Below, one piece after another: positions 6,546 through 15,083 of a stretch of DNA of 64,000 nucleotides. Source of the stretch: Negativicutes bacterium (GTDB taxonomy: Bacteria; Bacillota_C; Negativicutes; Sporomusales_B; JARLHX01); NCBI GenBank assembly GCA_031292015.1, contig JARLHY010000085.1, positions 9,492-73,491 of the forward strand, read 5' to 3'. The position numbers and the translations under genes are program-made. The notes under the pieces were generated by a model, which ran no database searches, was not told the origin of the DNA, and saw nothing but the letters and a program-made list of their open reading frames with translations. How positions within the stretch are numbered: position 1 is the first letter of the stretch; every line of letters starts with the position of its first letter.

Positions 6546-9532
6546 GACGTCATCTCACCGCCTATGCCGGTTGTGGTGTCCCGAATAGCCAAAACGATCC
6601 ATTCCGCTTTGCCGTCTTCGCTGAATATCTTTCTGGCATTGAGGAGAAGGCTCCGTTTTCCGATGACGGGAAAATCACGTTCGATCGCAAAGTGGTCGAG
6701 CGCCGTGGCTTTAGGAAGAATGTCTTCCAGAAGTTCCCGCAGTCGCGGACTATCCCACTGACGATTACCCAGATCATAGATATATCGTTTTTCGGTCTTT
6801 TCAGGAGTTGCTGCAAAGAACTGATAATAGGAACGGCTGGCCGATACCACCCTCAGTTGTGCATCCAAAATCAGCAGGGGCTCGTGCATGGTATCAACAA
6901 TATTTTGGGTGTACTCAGCAACCTCTTTTCTATGGTCCGCCAGCTTTTTGAGAGCACTGATGTCCACAAAGGTTATCACCAGTCCGTCAAGCCTGTTGTC
7001 CTGGGTGCGATAAGGCATTAATTTAACGGTAAACCAGCGGCCATCACGGGTCGGCAGTTCCTTTTCGACCAAAACCATCGTGTGAAGGACCTCCCGCGCG
7101 TCCTCGGCCAGTTCGGGATAAATCAGGTCGGCGGCGATATCGGTGATCGGTCTGCCTTCGTCGCTCGCTCTGAGCTTGATAAGGCTGGACGCCTGGGTGG
7201 TAAACCGCCGCACGTTGAGTTCGTCGTCCAAGAAGAGCGTAGCGATATCCGTGCTGTTGAGCAGGTTCTTCATGTCATTTTCCGCTTGCGCCAGTTGGTC
7301 CACCTTGGACTGCAGTTCGTTATTGATGGTCTGCAGTTCTTCATTCATGGACTGCATTTCTTCCTTGGAAGTCGTCAGTTCCTCATTGGTTGACTGCATT
7401 TCCTCGTTGGCGGACTGCAACTCTTCATTGGCGGATGTCAGGTTCTCATGCGACGCCTGCATCTCCTCCTGCTTTCGCTGCAGTTCCTCCTGGGCAAACT
7501 TGAGTTCACGCTGTATCTGAACGAATTTGACACTAGGGCCGGTCGACCACCTGCTCCGGGTCACAGCTGTTTCCGGAGGCGTGGGCATATCCGCAAAAAC
7601 AATCATCACCATTCCCTTCAAAGGCTCCGGTCCTTCGAGCCGCTGTAGGGTGATATCGACGATTTGCGTCCCGCCGCTGTCACCTACCGGCAATCCCTTC
7701 ACTGTGACAGCGTTTTTTTGCCCAAGCGCTTTGTGGAAAGCGCTTCTCAGTTCGTAACGCAATTCTTCGCGGGCCATGGCTAAGAGGTTCATATTGGCTT
7801 TGCCTGTTGCCGGCTCAAGATACTTTCCCGTCCGTCCGTGGACGTATACGATATCGCCTAGGTCAGTGGTCAGTACGGCGGCCGGAGAATACAACCGCAG
7901 CAGCTCATGCTCCGCGAGCGACTGGAGATTGACGGTTTGATTTGAATCCCGGAGTGGCAGTGCACCAGGCAAAGCAGTCGCCAAAGAGGCCGTAAAATTG
8001 CTGAGATGCATTTCGCCGGCATACTCCTTTTTCCGGTACAGCCTTGATGTACTGTCGATCGTAGCAAACAGGCTGGTATAAGTCCCGATAGACTCCGAGT
8101 TGCCCAAAAGCAGAACCCCGCCCGGATTCAGACTGTAGTGGAAAAGCGGGATAATCTTTCTCTGCAGTTCCGCGGACAAATAAATCAGCAAATTTCTGTT
8201 GGAGAGAATATCCATCTTGGTGAAAGGCGGGTCTGCAATGATATTTTGCGGCGCAAAAATTACCGTCTCGCGGATTTCTTTGGTAACCCGAAATCCATGA
8301 TCTTCTTCGACAAAGAAGCTTCGCAAGCGCTCGGGTGAAACATCGGCGGCAATGTTGGGGAGATAGAATCCCCGGCGGGCCTTGTCAATGGCATCTGAGT
8401 CGATATCCGTGCCGAAGATCTGGAGCGAGACCTTCCTGGCGGGTTTCATCTGCTCCTGTGCCTCTTTGAAGACGATGGCCAACGAATAGGCTTCCTCACC
8501 GGTAGAACAACCGGGAACCCAGGCTCTAATCACCTGTTTGGCGGGATTATCGGCAAGAAGGGCTGGAATTACTGTGTCCCTGAGCTGGTCCCAGACCCCG
8601 GCGTCCCGGAAAAAACTGGTCACACCGATCAGCAGTTCCTTGAACAACAGTTCAATCTCCTGGGGATTTTCCTGAAGAAAACGGACATAATTCGCCATTT
8701 TCCCGATCTGATGAAGGCCCATCCGCCGTTCGATCCTGCGATATATCGTGTTTGGCTTGTACAGGCTAAAGTCATGACCGGTCTTCATGCGAAGCAAAAC
8801 AAAGATTTTTTCCAAGGCTCGCTGGTCCTTGTCCTCCAGGGGTACATCAGGCTGGAAATTAGGGCGGGGATTATGGAGAAAAGCCAAAATCTTACCAGGC
8901 AGTTCTGCCGCCGGGGCGATAATGTCTGCAAGTCCGGCATTTATGGCACTGCGGGGCATACCGTCGAAGTTGGCTGAAGCCGGTTCCTGCACCAGGCATA
9001 GTCCCACCTTCTCCTTGATGGCCCTGAGCCCCAGCGTACCATCCGAGCCCATGCCGGAAAGAATGACGCCGATGCTCCTATCCCGCCGGTCATCCGCCAG
9101 CGAACGAAAAAAATAATCGATCGGCAGACGCAGGCCCCGCGCCGTCACAAAATCGAATAAGTGCAAAATCCCATTGAGGATCGTCATGTTCTTGCTGGGC
9201 GGGATTACATAGACCTGGTTGGGAGCGACCCGCATCTGGTCCTCCACCTGGTTTACCTTCATGGGGGTGATCCGCTGGAGCAGTTCGACCAACAGTCCCT
9301 TATGATCCGGGTCGAGGTGCTGGACGATGACAAAAGCCATGCCGCTTTCCGTTGGGACATGGTCCAGAAAATGCTTCAGGGCCTCCAGACCGCCGGCGGA
9401 CGCTCCAATGCCGACGACAGGGAACGAAGCGCTCTCTTTTCTGGCTTCGATTCCTTGAAGAACTGGAATCTCCTTCGCTCCGGCCTTTTCGATTATTTGA
9501 CTCGTTTGCGGGGATTTATCCTGTTTTTTCAT
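6542..9532 (-). CDS. CheB-CheR fusion with coiled coil and PAS domains
   Basis: A 996-residue cytoplasmic signalling protein. The N-terminal part (about 35-220) is a CheB methylesterase domain with GIGASAGGLEAL, FVIVQHLDPDHKG and GMGSDGTLGLRAIK. The next part (about 235-500) is a CheR methyltransferase (YKPNTIYRRIERRM, WVPGCSTGEEAYSLAI, SNRNLLIYL). A PAS-like region precedes a long heptad coiled coil at about 680-765 made of repeats such as SANEELQSANEEMQSTNEE, followed by two PAS domains. Such fusions act as sensors in systems separate from flagellar chemotaxis and usually signal to an attached or adjacent kinase, which here is the overlapping downstream gene. Confidence 0.94.
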   Translation of the reverse strand: MKKQDKSPQTSQIIEKAGAKEIPVLQGIEARKESASFPVVGIGASAGGLEALKHFLDHVPTESGMAFVIVQHLDPDHKGLLVELLQRITPMKVNQVEDQMRVAPNQVYVIPPSKNMTILNGILHLFDFVTARGLRLPIDYFFRSLADDRRDRSIGVILSGMGSDGTLGLRAIKEKVGLCLVQEPASANFDGMPRSAINAGLADIIAPAAELPGKILAFLHNPRPNFQPDVPLEDKDQRALEKIFVLLRMKTGHDFSLYKPNTIYRRIERRMGLHQIGKMANYVRFLQENPQEIELLFKELLIGVTSFFRDAGVWDQLRDTVIPALLADNPAKQVIRAWVPGCSTGEEAYSLAIVFKEAQEQMKPARKVSLQIFGTDIDSDAIDKARRGFYLPNIAADVSPERLRSFFVEEDHGFRVTKEIRETVIFAPQNIIADPPFTKMDILSNRNLLIYLSAELQRKIIPLFHYSLNPGGVLLLGNSESIGTYTSLFATIDSTSRLYRKKEYAGEMHLSNFTASLATALPGALPLRDSNQTVNLQSLAEHELLRLYSPAAVLTTDLGDIVYVHGRTGKYLEPATGKANMNLLAMAREELRYELRSAFHKALGQKNAVTVKGLPVGDSGGTQIVDITLQRLEGPEPLKGMVMIVFADMPTPPETAVTRSRWSTGPSVKFVQIQRELKFAQEELQRKQEEMQASHENLTSANEELQSANEEMQSTNEELTTSKEEMQSMNEELQTINNELQSKVDQLAQAENDMKNLLNSTDIATLFLDDELNVRRFTTQASSLIKLRASDEGRPITDIAADLIYPELAEDAREVLHTMVLVEKELPTRDGRWFTVKLMPYRTQDNRLDGLVITFVDISALKKLADHRKEVAEYTQNIVDTMHEPLLILDAQLRVVSASRSYYQFFAATPEKTEKRYIYDLGNRQWDSPRLRELLEDILPKATALDHFAIERDFPVIGKRSLLLNARKIFSEDGKAEWIVLAIRDTTTGIGGEMTS

Positions 9533-10214
9533 GTTGCACCCTTCTTTTCGGTTGCCTACTCAGGAGGATTCATACTTTCAGTCAGTTCACGGGCGATTTC
9601 GGCCGAGAAAAACTTGCGCAAACCGCAAGAAGTCCTACATCTTCTAAGATTTCTCCATCCAGGTATTTTTTTCCTGCTCAACCAATCTTGACTATCTTGA
9701 TGCAATATAATAAAATAATTATTTAATTTAGTGGTTTGTTAAAGCTATTTTCATGTCGCTAATAGTAACAAAAAGCTGCTGCCCCGTTTCAGCGGATAAG
9801 CCGGCTTTGCGACAATGCATCTGCCAGAGTCCATTTATTGCGCCAAACGCTCTTGATAGTAAGCCGTTATTCTCCTTGCTCTTGGGTCAGATGACAAAAA
9901 AACTTTTTCCAAAACACAGGCATTGGCAAACCCTTGATAATACTGGATTTGCCAACGCCATTTTGTTTATTTGGGCCTTTACAGTCAGATTGTCAACAAG
10001 CCTTCCCGCCCCGGATGTGTTGTTCCAAGGTTTTTTGAAGGAAACGGAAACGCGCCTAGAAACTTATCACATCTTTGACGCCGTATTGACTTAATACCGG
10101 GGTTAAGATCCGCTGCCGCGAGCGTCTTGCTGTTGCTCATCGGCTGCTACGCGTTACCGGCACCGTCGTGCAAATGACGCGGGCCGACCCATCCCCTGGC
10201 CAAGATCAGGCAAG
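9533..10214. other. Long intergenic region with no recognised gene
   Basis: About 680 bases between the CheB-CheR gene and the PRC-barrel gene. It has an AT-rich patch near 9690-9730 that could hold the CheB-CheR promoter. No sigma-54 match is present here, unlike at the neighbouring units. An open frame of 113 codons at 9753-10094 has neither a ribosome site nor a recognisable protein pattern. Confidence 0.5.
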
Positions 10215-11009
10215 TCACACTTGTGTGAATACCCTTTCCCGTGTTTGCTGTTCCCTGGCGGCCAGTTCATCGTCCCAATATCCTTGACGATTGTAATGAC
10301 GATGCAGTCCAATCTCATAATTCCGGGTTAACAGAGAGTTCTCCGTGTATTCCTCGGCGTGTTTGATGGCATCGCGGGACAGATTGACAAAAACTTTCGA
10401 CTGACCCCAACTCACGCTTTCGATCCAGCGTGGTGAAATCAGAACTTTTTTCCCTGGCCACCAGTTGCGTGTATCGATGACGAGATAACGAATCGCCCAT
10501 GTCTCGTCATCAATGACAAAATCCTCGACATGACCAATCTCGCCGTCCGAGGCCTGAATGTCGTAGCCGCTGACGGCGGAAGTGCTGCGCAAATGGCGAT
10601 CCCACTTCTTTCCACCCAGGTTGCGGAGGCTTGATTTTTTAAGGTCACGTTCAATGTAGGGATACGGCCCCCAGGTGTATAGACCGTTCCAATACATCGG
10701 CCATCCATAATGCCCGTAATAGGACTCCTCGAACTGTTGCGAGACAGGCTTGTCCATGTCCAAGGATGGGCTGTCCTCAATCTGCTTTTTGGTCAAATCA
10801 ATGGCAATATACTGCTCTTCTTTATTCACGGCAGCCAGCGCATACGGAGAGATCAAAACCTGCCTGCCGGGAAGCCAATTTCCTGTGTCGGCAACCAGAT
10901 AGCGAATCGTCCAGTGGTGATCGTCGAAGTAAAACTCTTTGACTTTCCCTAGTTCCCCGTCGAGGCTGTGCAGGTTGTAACCTGATAGGGTCTTGGCTTT
11001 GTTTAGCAT
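10215..11009 (-). CDS. Double PRC-barrel domain protein
   Basis: The 264-residue protein carries two PRC-barrel units. The first is at about residues 5-80 (LSGYNLHSLDGELGKVKEF, WTIRYLVADTGNWLPG). The second is at about 118-190 (VSGYDIQASDGEIGHVEDF, WAIRYLVIDTRNWWPG). An acidic, tyrosine-rich linker and a polar tail complete it. PRC barrels mediate protein contacts and are common in stress-induced soluble proteins of this layout. I start it at the ATG behind AAGGATAATTATT; an upstream start would add eight residues. It is last in a run of four minus-strand genes apparently read from the sigma-54 promoter at 12145-12161. Confidence 0.9.
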   Translation of the reverse strand: MLNKAKTLSGYNLHSLDGELGKVKEFYFDDHHWTIRYLVADTGNWLPGRQVLISPYALAAVNKEEQYIAIDLTKKQIEDSPSLDMDKPVSQQFEESYYGHYGWPMYWNGLYTWGPYPYIERDLKKSSLRNLGGKKWDRHLRSTSAVSGYDIQASDGEIGHVEDFVIDDETWAIRYLVIDTRNWWPGKKVLISPRWIESVSWGQSKVFVNLSRDAIKHAEEYTENSLLTRNYEIGLHRHYNRQGYWDDELAAREQQTRERVFTQV

Positions 11010-11124
11010 AATAATTATCCTTTCCTTCTCCACGCTATGTTTTTTCGCTGTTGTCTTCCGGCTGTCATACAGATGAACCTCGCGCTGCCGGCATGAAAAC
11101 GCGTTGGTGGTTGCAGTGGTTTCT

Positions 11125-11355
11125 TCATTGTCTGTTCATACGTCGACCTGACCATTTCCCCTCAGGATTCGTGTAAAGTGTTAATTCTGCGGGCAGTCCC
11201 TCTGATAACGCAACGCGCGTGATGATTAAGGCGGATATGCACTCAAAATAGCCGCTCTTTTTATCCCATTCATCATACTCATAGCTTTCGCCTTTTGCAG
11301 AGAGTCTGAATACAGCACCGTTCTGATTGCAGTCTTCATTACTGGCTCTCACCAC
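11125..11355 (-). CDS. Hypothetical small protein
   Basis: A 76-residue soluble protein (begins MVRASNEDCNQNGAVF, contains ESYEYDEWDKKSGYFECIS and LSEGLPAELTLYTNPEGKW) that I do not recognise. Its start overlaps the end of the preceding 63-residue frame by a few bases, and the upstream sequence AAAAGGTGGTGAG supplies a ribosome site. The tight packing and shared strand point to co-transcription with genes from 12000 to 10215. Confidence 0.65.
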   Translation of the reverse strand: MVRASNEDCNQNGAVFRLSAKGESYEYDEWDKKSGYFECISALIITRVALSEGLPAELTLYTNPEGKWSGRRMNRQ

Positions 11356-11540
11356 CTTTTACGGCCAAAAACATTGTCCTGATAAATATGCATTTCCGTT
11401 TTTCCATCATGCTTTTTCGTGAGTATCAGCGTGCCCCGAATGCCACGGCGGTCCAGATTGAAGTAGATTTTATGATCGGAAGTATCGAATTGAACTATCA
11501 TTCTGCCGGGTTTTTCCAAATTGGTATCCATATCTTTCAA
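11349..11540 (-). CDS. Hypothetical small protein
   Basis: A 63-residue protein beginning MKDMDTNLEKPGRMIVQFD, with alternating beta-like stretches (HKIYFNLDRRGIRGTLILTKK) and a basic C-terminus. It is not recognised. GGGGGATTG upstream of the ATG is a plausible ribosome site. It lies 60 bases after the membrane protein gene and overlaps the next frame, which supports a genuine operon member. Confidence 0.6.
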   Translation of the reverse strand: MKDMDTNLEKPGRMIVQFDTSDHKIYFNLDRRGIRGTLILTKKHDGKTEMHIYQDNVFGRKRW

Positions 11541-11600
11541 TCCCCCGTTTTTTGGACTTTGCCAAAAGGCCCCATTTTTTTATTATTGACCCCCGATTCT

Positions 11601-11999
11601 TCATAGTTTTCTGTGTAGTCGAATTACACTAACAAAACTGTTTCTCAACCCTTTATTTTCAACATTATCCCCCTGCTCGCCCACTCCTTCGTTTCTGAAA
11701 TGAGGATAAGTGTGATGGATTCTGCATCTTCGCCTGAAGAGAAAAAAGAAAACCCAAATAAGTGGTCCTGCGAAGATCCAGCCGCCCATTATCAGATAAC
11801 CCGTCTCCACCGAAGCGGCAACCAACAAGCCAAGCAACCCCCCCCCGACGTTAAACACGCCTACCGCAAAGAACGCAAGGGCTAATCCCTTCAGGACATA
11901 CGCTTGTTGCAGACAGTCATCCGTCAAGGATCTCCTTGAGGAAGCGGCGAGCATGACGCCAACAATCAGCAGCAGCCCTCCAAGCATCATCAGTTCCAT
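11601..11999 (-). CDS. Small multi-pass membrane protein, paralogue of the gene at the left window edge
   Basis: A 132-residue protein with three predicted membrane segments (about 3-20, 36-62, 66-92) and a polar, charged C-terminal tail. It begins MELMMLGGLLLIVGVMLA and contains CLQQAYVLKGLALAFFAVG. The fragment at 1-156 has the same start and motif, which fixes the ATG at 11999 over the GTG five codons upstream. No function is assigned. It is first in a minus-strand unit behind a sigma-54 promoter. Confidence 0.82.
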   Translation of the reverse strand: MELMMLGGLLLIVGVMLAASSRRSLTDDCLQQAYVLKGLALAFFAVGVFNVGGGLLGLLVAASVETGYLIMGGWIFAGPLIWVFFFLFRRRCRIHHTYPHFRNEGVGEQGDNVENKGLRNSFVSVIRLHRKL

Positions 12000-12144
12000 G
12001 ATCTGAATTACCACCTTTTCATCCCCTGGTCTCCAATGAACAACCGAGCCTCCTCACGCGGCCGCTCAGGACTGCAGCTATTTTTCTAAAATGTATTCCT
12101 GTATTTATTTGAATAAAAATCTTTAATACGACTCAAATAATTAA

Positions 12145-12161
12145 TGCAATAAGTGTGCCAA
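12145..12161 (-). promoter_or_regulatory. Sigma-54 promoter for the membrane protein/PRC-barrel unit
   Basis: The minus strand reads TTGGCACACTTATTGCA. GG is at 12158-12159 and GC at 12146-12147, with a 10-base gap. Confidence 0.8.
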
Positions 12162-12351
12162 TGCCATTGGTATTCCAAAAATCCTTACTCCGGCTATAAA
12201 ACAGCGCATTGGAGCCTTCGTCGGAAACGGACTGATTGGATCACGACTGAGTGTTTGTGTGATGCGATACCAAGCAAAGTTCATAAAGGCAACTGTCTAC
12301 ATTCTCCCATTATTCTTAGCAGGGTAAAGGGTTAGGGGGCACGGGCGGTCA

Positions 12352-12367
12352 TGGCACGTTTATTGCA
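12352..12367 (+). promoter_or_regulatory. Sigma-54 promoter for the metal-binding/SHOCT/LemA/TPM unit
   Basis: The sequence TGGCACGTTTATTGCA matches consensus fully, with GG at 12353-12354 and GC at 12365-12366. Confidence 0.82.
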
Positions 12368-12594
12368 GTTATAATAATTTCGTTATGCGGGCCGAGAGAC
12401 TCGGCAGCGACACATTGCCCGGACAGATCGCGAATATGGTTGCCTAAGCCCCGCGAAGCCGCGCGCCCATTCAGGGTCTTGCCGACAAAGCCGCGGGGTT
12501 TTCCGTTCCGACCGCGTCGGCTGTTTCTGTCATCGGCAACGCTTTGCGATTACGCGGTATTGAGCTTGGTTCTAAATCGGAAAGGAGCAGATTT

Positions 12595-12738
12595 ATGAAT
12601 AACGAAAGCCCATCTGAAAAGAAGCCTGTTTACACCTGCCCCATGCATCCACAGGTGCAGCAGCCAAAACCGGGATACTGTCCCAAGTGCAGCATGATGC
12701 TGCTCCAGCAGAAGCCTGCGGCGAGTGGCTTCAGATAA
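12595..12738 (+). CDS. Small heavy-metal-binding domain protein
   Basis: A 47-residue protein whose core is YTCPMHPQVQQPKPGYCPKC followed by SMML. This CPMHP...PGxCPKCxMxL pattern is the heavy-metal-binding domain normally fused to copper/silver efflux ATPases and CusB-type adaptors; here it stands alone. The Cys, Met and His residues could ligate copper or zinc. The ATG follows AAAGGAGCAG. It is first in a unit with the SHOCT, LemA and TPM genes. Confidence 0.82.
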   Translation: MNNESPSEKKPVYTCPMHPQVQQPKPGYCPKCSMMLLQQKPAASGFR

Positions 12739-12778
12739 TAGATTTGTAATCGTTGCGGAAAGAAAGGGGTGTTGTTGT

Positions 12779-13024
12779 ATGGGATATGGATACGGCGGAT
12801 ACGGGATGATGAATGGCGGTTGGTTCGGCGGGGGGCTTTTAATGCTGGTTTTCTGGGGAGTTGTCATTGTGGGAGGCTTCTTTCTGGTCCGTAGGCTGAT
12901 GAGTCAATCCAAGTCGTCAACAGGGCCTAAGGAAAGCACAGCGCTTGAGATACTGAAACAACGCTATGCCCGCGGTGAAATCAGCCATGAAGAATTTGAT
13001 CGAATTAAAGCTCGCTTAGCATAG
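12779..13024 (+). CDS. SHOCT-domain membrane protein
   Basis: An 81-residue protein with a glycine/tyrosine/methionine-rich start (MGYGYGGYGMMNGGWFGGG), one membrane segment (about 20-40), and a C-terminal SHOCT domain (ALEILKQRYARGEISHEEFDRIKARL). SHOCT domains are short oligomerisation modules, often at the C-terminus of small membrane proteins. The ATG is preceded by AAAGGGGTGTTGTTGT. It sits between the metal-binding and LemA genes in one sigma-54 unit. Confidence 0.9.
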   Translation: MGYGYGGYGMMNGGWFGGGLLMLVFWGVVIVGGFFLVRRLMSQSKSSTGPKESTALEILKQRYARGEISHEEFDRIKARLA

Positions 13025-13072
13025 GCGGTCGACTAATTAACACATAAGTGAACAACACTTGGAGGTGGTTTT

Positions 13073-13624
13073 TTGAAAGGCTGGATTATTGCAGGAATCG
13101 TTGTTGTGGTGCTTGTTGGGATGGCTGTAGGCGGCTATAACAGCCTAGTTTCGATGAATGAGACCGTTAACGGCAAATGGGCGCAGGTAGAAAGCCAGCT
13201 GCAACGCCGGAGTGATTTGGTGCCTAATCTTGTCGCAACTGTTCAGGGCCTGGCGGCTCAAGAACGAGCTGTAATCCAATCGGTCACGGATGCCAGGGCT
13301 AAATTGGCGGGAGCACAGGGTCCCGCGGCCAAGGCGGAAGCGAACGACCAGTTAAGCGGATCGCTTTCGCGGCTGTTGGTGGTGGTAGAGAACTATCCGA
13401 CCCTTAAATCGGATAAAAATTTCCTGGCGCTGCAAGATGAGCTTGCCGGCACTGAAAACAGACTGGCAGCAGCTCGTAATGATTATAACGATGCCGTTCA
13501 GCTATTCAATGCCAAAATTCAATCCTTCCCTTCAGTCCTCTATGCAAAAATGTTCGCCTTCTCGCCCAAAGAGTATTTTAGGGCGGCAGAGGGTGCGAAA
13601 CAGGTTCCCCAAGTCAAGTTTTAA
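13073..13624 (+). CDS. lemA: LemA family protein
   Basis: A 183-residue protein with an N-terminal membrane anchor (about 1-20) and a helical body with the LemA signatures NGKWAQVESQLQRRSDLVPNL, YPTLKSDKNFLALQDEL and NDAVQLFNAKIQSFPSVL. LemA proteins are membrane-bound helical proteins commonly paired with TPM-domain genes, as here. Their role is unclear, with links to envelope function. The start is TTG, directly behind the strong GGAGGTGG site. The TPM gene begins 25 bases downstream. Confidence 0.93.
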   Translation: MKGWIIAGIVVVVLVGMAVGGYNSLVSMNETVNGKWAQVESQLQRRSDLVPNLVATVQGLAAQERAVIQSVTDARAKLAGAQGPAAKAEANDQLSGSLSRLLVVVENYPTLKSDKNFLALQDELAGTENRLAAARNDYNDAVQLFNAKIQSFPSVLYAKMFAFSPKEYFRAAEGAKQVPQVKF

Positions 13625-13649
13625 CGCCGGGTAAAGCGAGGTATATAGC

Positions 13650-14399
13650 ATGAGAAAATGGCTGGTTTGCCTGGTGCTGGGGGTATATTTCGCCATCGGC
13701 TCAGTTGCCTGGGCCGAGCCGCAAATTCCCCCGGCGCCATCAACCGGCAGCGTCTTTGTTCAGGATTATGCCGGGGTGCTGAGCGGCGATACGAAAAGCC
13801 GAATCGACAATCTGGGCAATCAACTGCAGGCCAAGACCAAAGCCCATGTGACTGTGGTGACAGTGAAGACGCTGAATGGCAATCCGATCTCGGAGTATGC
13901 GCTGGCCATCCTGCGCCAGTGGGGAGTCGGTGACAAGACCCTCAACAACGGGGTGGTTATCGTCGTCGTGGCCGATCCCCGTCAGCCTTCTCCCCGCACA
14001 AGGATTGAGGTGGGTTATGGTCTGGAGGGAGCCCTGCCTGACGCCAAAACCGGCCGCATTCTGGACGACTATATGATCCCGTCTTTCACGCAAGGCGATT
14101 ATGACCAGGGGATTTTGCGCGGCTATCAGGCGGTCATCGGCGAGGTGGCCAAGGAATACAATGTCGAGATCAATATCCAGCCCTCGGCGCAGGCCCAGCA
14201 GCCTTCACAGTCCTGGTGGGATGGGTTGCCCTGGTGGCTGCATATTGCGGTTATTGCCGGACTGCTGCTCTTGTTCGCCATTGACTGGTTATTTTTTGGC
14301 GGTACCTTCACCTTTTTATTGTTGTCGCTGTTCCGCGGCGGCAGAGGGGGCGGCGGTTTCGGCGGTGGAGGGGGCGGGGGCGGCGGCGCCGAGCGATAA
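13650..14399 (+). CDS. TPM-domain (YgcG-type) membrane protein
   Basis: This 249-residue protein has a signal peptide (to about residue 24), a TPM domain of about 140 residues (SVFVQDYAGVLSGDTKSRI; RIEVGYGLEGALPDAKTG; RILDDYMIPSFTQGDYDQG), one or two membrane segments at about 190-225 and a glycine-rich tail ending AER. TPM proteins are associated with envelope and photosystem maintenance and are usual LemA partners. It is the last gene of the unit, with a terminator nine bases after its stop. Confidence 0.92.
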   Translation: MRKWLVCLVLGVYFAIGSVAWAEPQIPPAPSTGSVFVQDYAGVLSGDTKSRIDNLGNQLQAKTKAHVTVVTVKTLNGNPISEYALAILRQWGVGDKTLNNGVVIVVVADPRQPSPRTRIEVGYGLEGALPDAKTGRILDDYMIPSFTQGDYDQGILRGYQAVIGEVAKEYNVEINIQPSAQAQQPSQSWWDGLPWWLHIAVIAGLLLLFAIDWLFFGGTFTFLLLSLFRGGRGGGGFGGGGGGGGGAER

Positions 14400-14408
14400 T
14401 GGAGAAGA

Positions 14409-14448
14409 AGAAGCCTTGTGTGTCTAAAAACCGCATAAGGCTTTTTCT
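14409..14448 (+). terminator. Terminator after the LemA/TPM unit
   Basis: AAGCCTT pairs with AAGGCTT across an 18-base loop and is followed by TTTCT. The stem is short, but the position right after the last gene supports it. Confidence 0.6.
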
Positions 14449-14496
14449 ATTGAAAAAGAGGCGTTTAGTTCTTTCTCTTTCTACCATAATTCAAAG

Positions 14497-14537
14497 CCTC
14501 CATCGTCGAGATATATTTTATCTGACAATGGAGGCTT
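14497..14537 (-). terminator. Terminator-like hairpin after the small-peptide gene
   Basis: GCCTCCAT pairs with ATGGAGGC around an AT-rich loop. It lies downstream of the minus-strand unit at 14562-15509 and could also stop readthrough from the other strand. Confidence 0.55.
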
Positions 14538-14561
14538 ACAGATTATTTTTCTACACAACCC

Positions 14562-14612
14562 TTAATGAACGTGCCCCAGCACTACCAAGGCAACCACGAC
14601 TAAAAACCACAT
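14562..14612 (-). CDS. Very small membrane peptide (16 residues)
   Basis: The frame MWFLVVVALVVLGHVH is preceded by GGGAGGAAGAAATC, a textbook ribosome site with correct spacing. It lies 66 bases after the His/Asp-rich secreted protein gene on the same strand, and a terminator hairpin follows it. A single hydrophobic helix with a polar HVH end suggests an inner-membrane peptide. It is too short for similarity to be decisive, so the call rests on the ribosome site and context. Confidence 0.5.
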   Translation of the reverse strand: MWFLVVVALVVLGHVH

Positions 14613-14678
14613 GATTTCTTCCTCCCTCCCGGTCTACATTTGCAACTTCAAAAAATTATGGTCTTTGACCCTGCGATT

Positions 14679-15026
14679 TTATTTGCTGATTATAGTGCCA
14701 ATCACGATTCCAATCAAACCAGCTTCGATTTCATGCATCGTGTTGTCATGGCGTTGATTTTCGTTATTCTGACGATCGTGCCAATCCCGATCGCTCTCGT
14801 TATCGTGCCGCTGCATTTCCCGGTCGTGCCGTTCATTTTCCTGACGTTGCCGGTCATCGTGGTCCCGCTGCCTGGCATTATCATGATGATCTTCACCATC
14901 CATTTGTACAATCTTCTGCGAACCTTCGTTTTGTAGCGGCGAGGCTTCTATTACAGCTGCACCGAGGCCCACTTGCATGAGACCCGCCAGTGAGTAAATC
15001 ATCATTTTTTTTGTTATATTATTCAT
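14679..15026 (-). CDS. Secreted His/Asp/Arg-rich low-complexity protein
   Basis: A 115-residue protein with a signal peptide (KKMMIYSLAGLMQVGLGAA, cleavage near EASP), a highly charged body with repeats such as DWHDRQNNENQRHD, and a short hydrophobic C-terminus (GLIGIVIGTIISK). The signal peptide resembles those at 15084-15509 and 16477-16851 closely enough to define one family. The start at 15026 follows TTGGAGGAAAG. Function is unknown; the His/Asp content could bind metals. It is probably co-transcribed with the upstream paralogue. Confidence 0.8.
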   Translation of the reverse strand: MNNITKKMMIYSLAGLMQVGLGAAVIEASPLQNEGSQKIVQMDGEDHHDNARQRDHDDRQRQENERHDREMQRHDNESDRDWHDRQNNENQRHDNTMHEIEAGLIGIVIGTIISK

Positions 15027-15083
15027 AAAACTTTCCTCCAATTATTTACTTTTCATACCATTAACATTCACTGATTGTTTCCC

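Larger units (their letters stand above)
12000..12594. other. Divergent control region between membrane protein unit and metal-binding/SHOCT/LemA unit
   Basis: About 595 bases with no gene. It carries opposed sigma-54 promoters at 12145-12161 (leftward) and 12352-12367 (rightward). Between them, 12222-12267 contains two blocks (CGGAAACGGACTGAT and TGTTTGTGTGATGCGA) also found at 2167-2213. Confidence 0.6.

Noticed and set aside
9753..10094. A 113-codon frame in the large gap
   Set aside because: No ribosome site, mixed composition and no recognisable pattern.
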